A stretch of 18,939 bases of DNA from DASQPE01 sp036391215 (GTDB lineage Bacteria; Gemmatimonadota; Gemmatimonadetes; Gemmatimonadales; GWC2-71-9). Position 1 is the first letter of the stretch. Every line of letters starts with the position of its first letter. The notes under the pieces are model-generated. The model worked only from the letters and a program-made list of their open reading frames with translations. It ran no database searches and had not been told where the DNA came from. The stretch is from contig DASWAI010000121.1 of NCBI GenBank assembly GCA_036391215.1, positions 1-18,939 on the forward strand. The letters run 5' to 3'. Positions 14,056-18,939 of the stretch are shown in pieces. A program made the position numbers and the translations under genes.

Positions 14056-15978
14056 ATGGGCACGGAAGAGCGGCTCGACCGGCTGGAGCAGCGGCTGGAG
14101 GTGCTCGAGACTCTCATGCGCGAGGCGCTCCGGGCGCGCGGCGCTCCGCCTGCTCCGGCGCCCCGGGCCGCGCCGCCGCCCCCGGCGGAGGTCCCTCGTG
14201 CGGTCTCGCTCGAGCCGCCGCCCGCCGCGGCGGCGCCTCCACCGTCCGCACCGAACCCCGTGCCCGGACCGCCGCCGGCGCCTGCGGCGGCCGGCCTTTC
14301 CTCCGAGGCGTGGATCGGCCAGCGGGGACTCCTCGCGGTGGGCGTCCTCGCCCTGCTTCTCGCCGCGGGCTACCTGCTCAAGCTCTCCTTCGACCGGGGC
14401 TGGATCACGGAGGCCGGGCGCTGCATCGGCGGCGTTCTGGCGGGTGCGCTTGTCGGCGCGCTGGGATGGCGGCTCCTGGCGAAGTACCGTACCTATGGCG
14501 CCGCGCTGATCGGCTGCGGCGCCGGAATCGTGTACCTCGCGGTCTGGGCCGCCGCCAAGCTCTACGGGCTGGTGCCGCCCGCCAACGGCATCGCGGGCCT
14601 CGCGCTGGTCTCTCTCGCCCTCGCGGCGATCGCCTACGGCGTCGGCGTCCAGGCCCTCGGCACCACCGCCGCCCTCGGCGCGTTCCTCGCCCCCGTCCTG
14701 CTCGGACAGAAGCCCGCCAACGCCGACGCGCTCCTGGTCTACCTCGGCGCCATGGCCCTGGCGCTCGGGTGGGTGGCCGCCCGCAAGGGTTGGCGCACCA
14801 CGTCGGTGGTGGTTGCCGTGGGCTTCTTCACGCTGGGCTGGTCTGCGGCGGGCGACTCCCGCCATCCCCTCGGCGCGCTCGCGTACGCCGTCGCCGGCGG
14901 GATGGGCGGCGTCTATGTCGGCTTGCGCGAGGCGTGGTGGGAGACGCGCCTCCTCGCGTTCTGGGGCGGGTGGGCGCTGCTCGCGACGGTGAACCCCAAG
15001 CTCGATCCCGCCTGGCCGACTTTCGTGGCGGGACTGCTGCTCGCGGCGCCGATCTGGCTGCACGGCCTGCGCCGACCCGAGTGGCGGCCGCTCCGCCTGG
15101 CCGGCGCCGCGCCTATGGGGTGGTCGGCCGGCGAAGCCCTCTACTTCCTCGTCACGCCCCTGCTGCTGGGCTGGGCGGTGCGCATGGTGGCGCCCGACGC
15201 CTTCGCCACCCATCCCGGCCTCGCCGCGTTCGCCGTCGCGGTGCCCTACCTCGCGGCGGGCTATTCCCGGGTGCGGTCGCCGTTCGCGCTGGTGGGAGCG
15301 ACGGCGCTCGCGGTCGCCGTGCTCGAGCGCTGGCCCGGGCCCGAGGCGCCGGCGATCCTGCTGGGCCTAGCCCTCCTGTGGGCGGCGCTGGACCATCCGC
15401 TGGTTCGCGCCGACGGGCGCTGGTATGCGCTCGGCACGCTCGGCGTCGCCCTGGCCCGTCTCCTCGAGGACGACCAGCGGCGCCGCGCGTTCGAGGACGC
15501 TGCGTTCACCGGACCCTGGGCGCGGGTCCTTTGGCTCGCGATTCTGGCCTCGGTCGCCCTGGCGGCGCGGGTGTGGAAGCGGGAGCCGGCCACGGCGGCG
15601 GCGAAGCTGGTTCCACCCGGGTTGTGGCTGGCCGCCGGAGCGCTCACGCTCTTCGGCGTCACGGGAGAGATCCGGCGGTATTTCCAGCTGCGCGAGACGT
15701 CGGTGGAGACGGCGCAGCTCGCGGGCGGACTGGCCGTGAGCGCCTGGTGGCTCGCGTTCGCCGGGGCGCTCGTGACCGTGGGCCTCCGCCGCGGCATCCG
15801 CCCGGCGCGGCTCGGCGGGCTCGCGGTGGCCGGCCTCGCCGTCCTCAAGGTGATGCTGTTCGACCTCTCCTCGCTCGACGCGCTGTACCGGGTCGGGTCG
15901 GTCTTCATCCTCGGCCTCGTCTCGCTGCTGCTCGCCTATCTCTACCACCGCCAGGCCCGGAGCGCCGCGGAGCGCTGA
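14056..15978 (+). CDS. DUF2339 domain-containing polytopic membrane protein
   Basis: A 640-residue protein. Residues about 3-28 form a short coiled coil (EERLDRLEQRLEVLETLMRE). A Pro/Ala-rich linker covers about 30-80. From about residue 83 the DUF2339 membrane region begins with EAWIGQRGLLAVGVLALLLA and LLKLSFDRGWI, and hydrophobic helices continue to the end. Late blocks such as LAVLKVMLFDLSSLDALYRV and GLVSLLLAYLYHRQ are typical of the family. The biochemical function is not known. The ATG at 14056 has GAGGAGGGG 3-10 nt upstream. It begins 15 nt after the MFS stop, so it is probably the last gene of the same transcript, although the close spacing need not mean shared function. Confidence 0.9.
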   Translation: MGTEERLDRLEQRLEVLETLMREALRARGAPPAPAPRAAPPPPAEVPRAVSLEPPPAAAAPPPSAPNPVPGPPPAPAAAGLSSEAWIGQRGLLAVGVLALLLAAGYLLKLSFDRGWITEAGRCIGGVLAGALVGALGWRLLAKYRTYGAALIGCGAGIVYLAVWAAAKLYGLVPPANGIAGLALVSLALAAIAYGVGVQALGTTAALGAFLAPVLLGQKPANADALLVYLGAMALALGWVAARKGWRTTSVVVAVGFFTLGWSAAGDSRHPLGALAYAVAGGMGGVYVGLREAWWETRLLAFWGGWALLATVNPKLDPAWPTFVAGLLLAAPIWLHGLRRPEWRPLRLAGAAPMGWSAGEALYFLVTPLLLGWAVRMVAPDAFATHPGLAAFAVAVPYLAAGYSRVRSPFALVGATALAVAVLERWPGPEAPAILLGLALLWAALDHPLVRADGRWYALGTLGVALARLLEDDQRRRAFEDAAFTGPWARVLWLAILASVALAARVWKREPATAAAKLVPPGLWLAAGALTLFGVTGEIRRYFQLRETSVETAQLAGGLAVSAWWLAFAGALVTVGLRRGIRPARLGGLAVAGLAVLKVMLFDLSSLDALYRVGSVFILGLVSLLLAYLYHRQARSAAER

Positions 15979-15985
15979 TCCCGGC

Positions 15986-16014
15986 TTGAATTGTCCGCCG
16001 AGTGCCGCCATCAT
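15986..16014 (+). promoter_or_regulatory. Candidate promoter for the oligoendopeptidase gene
   Basis: TTGAAT (15986-15991) and CATCAT (16009-16014) are 17 bp apart in the 63-bp gap after the DUF2339 gene. The match is four of six in each box. Transcription would start about 20 nt before the GTG at 16042. Confidence 0.3.
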
Positions 16015-16041
16015 GACGGATTCCGCGACCCGAGGAACGCC

Positions 16042-17769
16042 GTGACGGTTTCCGCCCTGCCTGCGTCTCCCGCCGCCTTCGCCAAGGCGACGTGGGGCGA
16101 CATCGCTCCCTACTACGAGGAGCTGGCCGGGCGCCCGTTCGCGCCGGACACGATGGAGGCCTGGCTCCGCGACTGGTCCACCCTCGAGGAGCTCCTGACC
16201 GAGGCCGCGGCGCTCGCCATGATCGGCTACACGATCGACACCGGCGATGCCGGCAAGGAGGCGGACCACCTCCGCTTCTCGACCGAGATCCTGCCCCGGG
16301 CGGAGGAGAAGAGCGTGGGCCTGGCCAAGCGCCTGGTGGCGTCGGGCTATTCGCGGCCCGACCTCGTGACCACGATCCAGCGGTTCCGGACGTCGATCGA
16401 GATCTTCCGCGAGGCCAACGTCCCGCTCTTCGCCGAAGTGGAGCAGCACTGCGCCACCTACCAGCGCATCACCGGCTCCATGACCGCGGAGTGGGAGGGC
16501 GAGCAGCGGCCCCTGCCGCGGCTTCTGCCGTTCCTCAAGAGCCCGGACCGCGCCACCCGCGAGCGCGCCTGGCGCGCGAGCACGGCACCGTACCTGGCGC
16601 AACGCGACGCGATGGCCGCGCTCTTCGACACGATGTACGGCCTGCGCCAACAGGCGGCGCGGAACGCCGGCTTCCGCGATTTCCGGGACTACATCTTCCC
16701 GGCCAAGTTCCGCTTCGACTACACGCCGGCCGACTGCGAGCGTTTTCACGACGCCGTCGAGCGCACCGTCGTCCCGGCGGTGGAGCGGTTGCTGGGGCAC
16801 CGTCGGCGCCGTCTCGCGCTCGATGCGCTGCGGCCCTGGGACCTCCAGGTGGATCCCTACCGCGCTCAGCCACTCCGCCCGTTCGGCACGGCGGACGAGC
16901 TGGTGGCCAAGGCGCGCGGGGTGTTCCAGCGGGTGTCGCCGGAGCTCGGGGCCGAGTTCCAGGCGATGATCGACCGGCGGCTGCTCGATCTGGAGAGCCG
17001 GAAGGGGAAGGCGCCCGGGGGGTACTGCGAGACACTCCAGCACCAGGGGCGGCCCTTCATCTTCATGAATGCCGTCGGGCTGGTGGACGACGTCAACACG
17101 CTGCTCCACGAGGCGGGCCACGCGTTTCATGCGTTCGCCGCGCACCGCCAGCCGCTCATCTGGCAGCGCCACGTCGGGTCTGAGGCGGCGGAACTCGCGT
17201 CCATGTCGATGGAGCTCCTCGCCGCGCCCCAACTCGTGGGTGCGGACGCCTTCTTCTCGCCCGAGGAGGCGCGCTCGGCGGCGCTCGAGCACCTCGAGGA
17301 TATCCTCGTCGCGCTGGCGCACATCGCCTCCGTGGACGCGTTCCAGCACTGGATCTACGCCAGTGGCGAGGGCGGCGACGGAGTGGCGCGCGACCGCGCC
17401 TGGCTCCGCATCCGTTCCCGGTTCGAGCGGGGCGTGGATTGGGACGGCCTGGCGAACGAGCGAATCGCCCGGTGGTATCGCCAGCTCCATGTCTTCCTCT
17501 ATCCGTTCTACTACATCGAGTACGGCATCGCCCAGCTCGGCGCGCTTCAGGTGTGGCGCAACAGCCTGGGGAACGGTGCGGGCGCGGTCGCGCGCTACCG
17601 CGAGGCGCTCGCCCTCGGGGCCACGCGCCCGCTCCCGGAGATCTACGGCGCGGCGGGGGTGACGCTGTCCTTCGACGCGGGGCTCATGGCCGAGCTGGTG
17701 GGGCTGGTCGAGGAGCGGATCGAGGCGCTCCGGGCCGAGATGCCCGCACGGGCGCCGGCCGGCTCCTGA
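16042..17769 (+). CDS. M3 family metallopeptidase, oligoendopeptidase F type
   Basis: A 575-residue zinc endopeptidase without signal peptide, so probably cytoplasmic and acting on short peptides. The catalytic HEAGH is at 356-360 (NTLLHEAGHAFHAFAA), with Glu384 in AAELASMSMELL as the probable third zinc ligand, as in the AEVAS block of PepF proteins. FYYIEYGIAQLGALQVWRN near the C-terminus is the substrate-binding tyrosine region of M3 peptidases. Length is normal for the family (about 560-600). The GTG at 16042 is chosen because GAGGA lies 5 nt upstream. An in-frame TTG at 15991 would add 17 residues (SAECRHHDGF and onward) unlike the family. IF-1 follows 58 nt later. Confidence 0.93.
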   Translation: MTVSALPASPAAFAKATWGDIAPYYEELAGRPFAPDTMEAWLRDWSTLEELLTEAAALAMIGYTIDTGDAGKEADHLRFSTEILPRAEEKSVGLAKRLVASGYSRPDLVTTIQRFRTSIEIFREANVPLFAEVEQHCATYQRITGSMTAEWEGEQRPLPRLLPFLKSPDRATRERAWRASTAPYLAQRDAMAALFDTMYGLRQQAARNAGFRDFRDYIFPAKFRFDYTPADCERFHDAVERTVVPAVERLLGHRRRRLALDALRPWDLQVDPYRAQPLRPFGTADELVAKARGVFQRVSPELGAEFQAMIDRRLLDLESRKGKAPGGYCETLQHQGRPFIFMNAVGLVDDVNTLLHEAGHAFHAFAAHRQPLIWQRHVGSEAAELASMSMELLAAPQLVGADAFFSPEEARSAALEHLEDILVALAHIASVDAFQHWIYASGEGGDGVARDRAWLRIRSRFERGVDWDGLANERIARWYRQLHVFLYPFYYIEYGIAQLGALQVWRNSLGNGAGAVARYREALALGATRPLPEIYGAAGVTLSFDAGLMAELVGLVEERIEALRAEMPARAPAGS

Positions 17770-17827
17770 GGTTGCTTCCCGGCGATCCTGCGGCGAGATT
17801 CAGCCCGTCCTCGAGGGGGAGCAGCGG

Positions 17828-18046
17828 ATGGCCAAGGAAGAAGGCATCGAGATGGAAGGCGTCGTGACCGAGGTCCTGCCGGACCGGAACTACCGGGTCC
17901 TGCTGGAGAACGGGCACGAGGTGCTGGCGTACGCGGCCGGGAAGATGAGCAAGTTCAAGATCCGCGTGCTCGAGGGCGACCGCGTGAGCGTGGTGCTCTC
18001 GCCGTACGATCTCACGCGCGGGCGGGTCATCTACCGGCACAAGTAG
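17828..18046 (+). CDS. infA: Translation initiation factor IF-1
   Basis: A 72-residue S1/OB-fold protein that occupies the ribosomal A site during initiation together with IF-2 and IF-3. The start MAKEEGIEMEGVVTEVLPD and the segments YRVLLENGHEVLAYAAGKM, RVLEGDRVSVVLSPYDL and TRGRVIYRHK are the canonical IF-1 sequence at the canonical length. A strong ribosome binding site GAGGGGGAG ends 7 nt before the ATG. A weak promoter-like pair (TTGCTT near 17773 and GAGATT 17 bp later) may allow expression separate from the peptidase gene. Unlike many bacteria, infA here is not next to ribosomal protein genes. It ends at a very strong terminator. Confidence 0.98.
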   Translation: MAKEEGIEMEGVVTEVLPDRNYRVLLENGHEVLAYAAGKMSKFKIRVLEGDRVSVVLSPYDLTRGRVIYRHK

Positions 18047-18070
18047 CGGCCGGCCTCCTCCGATCCCTGC

Positions 18071-18125
18071 TCCCGAACGACACGGCGGGCCGCTCGTCCG
18101 AGCGGCCCGCCGCGTCGCTTCGGGA
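18071..18125. terminator. Long hairpin between convergent infA and csp genes, likely bidirectional terminator
   Basis: The inner arms 18083-18096 and 18099-18112 are perfect 14-bp complements (CGGCGGGCCGCTCG). The stem extends through CGAC/GTCG (18078-18081 with 18114-18117) and TCCCGAA/TTCGGGA (18071-18077 with 18119-18125), interrupted by one mismatch and one bulge. The whole structure has about 25 pairs. No clear T-tract follows on either side, but the convergent position and stability suggest it ends transcription from both. Confidence 0.75.
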
Positions 18126-18133
18126 GACCCCGC

Positions 18134-18346
18134 TTACTTCGCCTTGGTGACGTTCTCGGCGGCGGGGCCCTTCGCACCCTGCACGATGTCGAACTCGACC
18201 CGCTCCCCCTCCGCGAGGCTGCGGAACCCGTCCATCTTGATTGCCGTGTGATGGACGAAGCAATCCTTGTCCCCGTTCTCCGGAGTGATGAATCCGAAGC
18301 CCTTCGCGTCGTTGAACCACTTGACCGTGCCGATGGTGCGAGCCAT
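18134..18346 (-). CDS. Cold-shock protein, CspA family
   Basis: A 70-residue single cold-shock domain protein that binds single-stranded RNA/DNA and melts RNA secondary structure. RNP1 is GTVKWFNDAKGFGFITPENG (6-25) and RNP2 is DCFVHHTAI (28-36). The end AEGERVEFDIVQGAKGPAAE is standard. The ATG at 18346 has GGAG 8 nt upstream and gives the family N-terminus MARTIGTVKWF. A longer in-frame reading to 18439 would add 31 residues with no similarity to Csp and is rejected. The gene has an unusually long, structured leader and is convergent with infA. Confidence 0.97.
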   Translation of the reverse strand: MARTIGTVKWFNDAKGFGFITPENGDKDCFVHHTAIKMDGFRSLAEGERVEFDIVQGAKGPAAENVTKAK

Positions 18347-18435
18347 TGCGACTACTCCGCGTTGTGTTGGCTGCCTCGGCGGGCCGGAGAAGTCCGGCTC
18401 GTCGAGCTCTTGTGAGCGCAGGCCTGTCCTGCGAC

Positions 18436-18478
18436 ACAAAAAGACGACAAGACCCGAGGGCGGTCCGCCCGGGTCTTG
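18436..18478 (-). terminator. Terminator-like hairpin in the csp leader
   Basis: On the minus strand CAAGACCCG (18478-18470) pairs with CGGGTCTTG (18456-18448). An inner GGCG/CGCC stem closes a 3-nt loop, with a 2-nt bulge. TCGTCTTTTTG follows, with five consecutive U at 18442-18438. It lies between the candidate csp promoter and the csp start codon. It therefore either terminates the upstream kinase transcript or attenuates csp transcription. A second small hairpin, GCCGGA with a 4-nt loop, lies at 18383-18398 further into the leader. Confidence 0.65.
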
Positions 18479-18539
18479 GAATCCTGACTATGCGACGACT
18501 GGGAGCAAAGAAACACCGAGGCTGAAAAATGCGGGTTGA

Positions 18540-18567
18540 AATATGTAAGAAACAACCGTTTCGTCAA
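18540..18567 (-). promoter_or_regulatory. Candidate sigma-70 promoter of the csp gene
   Basis: On the minus strand TTGACG (18567-18562) is a five-of-six -35 box and CATATT (18545-18540) a four-of-six -10 box, 16 bp apart, in an AT-rich patch. Transcription would start near 18533, giving a leader of about 187 nt. The -35 box begins 7 bp after the kinase stop codon. Confidence 0.55.
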
Positions 18568-18573
18568 GTAGCG

Positions 18574-18939
18574 TCAGATCTTGAGCCACCGCGCCGCCAC
18601 CCGGGCCAGGTCGCCTCCCTCGCGGCGGGGACCGCCGCCGGCGGCCCGGTTCAGCCCCTGGAGGAACTCGGCGGCCGAGGGATAGCGGGCCTCCACCTCC
18701 GCCCCGAGGGCCCGGTCCAGCACATCCCACAGCTCCGGCGGCACGTCGCGGCGCACGCCCTCGGTGACCGGGAACTGGTTCGTCGTCTGGCGGGCCAGCA
18801 CCTGCTCCGGCGTGAGCCCCGGGAACGGCGGCGTGCCCAGCAGCGCGTAGTACGCCACGGCGGCCAGGCTGTAGAGATCGGACCGCTGGTCCACCCGCTC
18901 GCCCAGGAGCTGCTCCGGGCTGGCGAACTGGGGCGTGCC
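18574..18939 (-). CDS. Serine/threonine protein kinase, C-terminal part (runs off the window)
   Basis: The 121 residues visible cover the second half of the C-lobe of a Hanks-type kinase. GTPQFASPEQLLGERVDQRS at the window edge contains the PE of the APE motif. SDLYSLAAVAYYALLGTPPF follows with the conserved Asp of subdomain IX. RYPSAAEFLQGL corresponds to the subdomain XI arginine region. Only about 25 residues follow the kinase domain (AAGGGPRREGGDLARVAARW), without a membrane segment or sensor domain. This end is therefore probably cytosolic unless a sensor sits at the unseen N-terminus. Substrates cannot be predicted. It is on the same strand as csp but separated by a terminator-like hairpin and a promoter. 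Confidence 0.9.
   Translation of the reverse strand, partial: GTPQFASPEQLLGERVDQRSDLYSLAAVAYYALLGTPPFPGLTPEQVLARQTTNQFPVTEGVRRDVPPELWDVLDRALGAEVEARYPSAAEFLQGLNRAAGGGPRREGGDLARVAARWLKI

Noticed and set aside
10832..15989. Long open frames out of phase with the ABC permease, MFS and DUF2339 genes
   Set aside because: Low-complexity Arg/Ala/Gly composition and no domain, while the overlapping frames encode recognisable proteins.
18347..18439. N-terminal extension of the cold-shock protein by 31 residues
   Set aside because: The extension has no similarity to Csp; the internal ATG has its own ribosome binding site and gives the canonical 70-residue protein.
1..18939. tRNA or rRNA genes, CRISPR array, insertion sequences, phage or defence genes
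   Set aside because: No cloverleaf-like segment, regularly spaced repeats, transposase/integrase motifs or nuclease-type defence domains were recognised. GGTTCGA-like words occur only inside protein genes.

Overview
The window is a very GC-rich bacterial chromosome segment with dense coding, many GTG/TTG starts and no tRNA, rRNA, CRISPR or insertion sequence that I can see. The gene set (short RpoD-like sigma factor, DUF971 protein, secreted PIG-L deacetylase with a long C-terminal extension, protein-kinase tail) and intergenic inverted repeats built on CACAGAG-like words fit an environmental lineage such as Gemmatimonadota. That assignment is inference from composition and family recall, not from a marker gene.

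Layout. (1) 1-1860: a partial NAD(P) transhydrogenase alpha gene (minus) is divergent from an RpoD/SigA-type sigma factor (plus). They share a 286-bp region with candidate promoters and a 10-bp inverted repeat; the sigma gene ends at a strong hairpin terminator. (2) 1877-4802: a 118-bp CACAGAG-type inverted repeat, then aconitase acnA on minus. (3) 4895-6262: a DUF971 protein that looks leaderless and two small membrane proteins of unknown function, followed by a heptad-built inverted repeat. (4) 6368-14040: five genes joined by four identical 4-nt stop/start overlaps: secreted PIG-L deacetylase, lipoprotein solute-binding protein, ABC ATPase, fused two-domain permease and an MFS exporter. A DUF2339 membrane protein follows 15 nt later. 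(5) 16042-18046: an M3-family oligoendopeptidase and translation initiation factor IF-1, closed by a long hairpin that probably stops transcription from both sides. (6) 18134-18939: a cold-shock protein gene (minus) with a roughly 190-nt leader holding a terminator-like hairpin, and the C-terminal end of a serine/threonine protein kinase.

How the parts work together. The clearest unit is region 4. An extracytoplasmic deacetylase, an FbpABC-like importer and an exporter are translationally coupled, suggesting one module in which a substrate is processed outside the membrane and a product imported. The importer looks like the ferric-iron type, but its binding protein seems to lack the paired tyrosines that bind iron in FbpA, so the substrate is open. 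The rest is mostly housekeeping (TCA cycle, redox, transcription, translation, peptide turnover).

I see no unmistakable new defence or mobile system. The most promising leads are the coupled deacetylase/importer unit, the attenuator-like csp leader, the likely leaderless DUF971 gene and the structured intergenic repeats.
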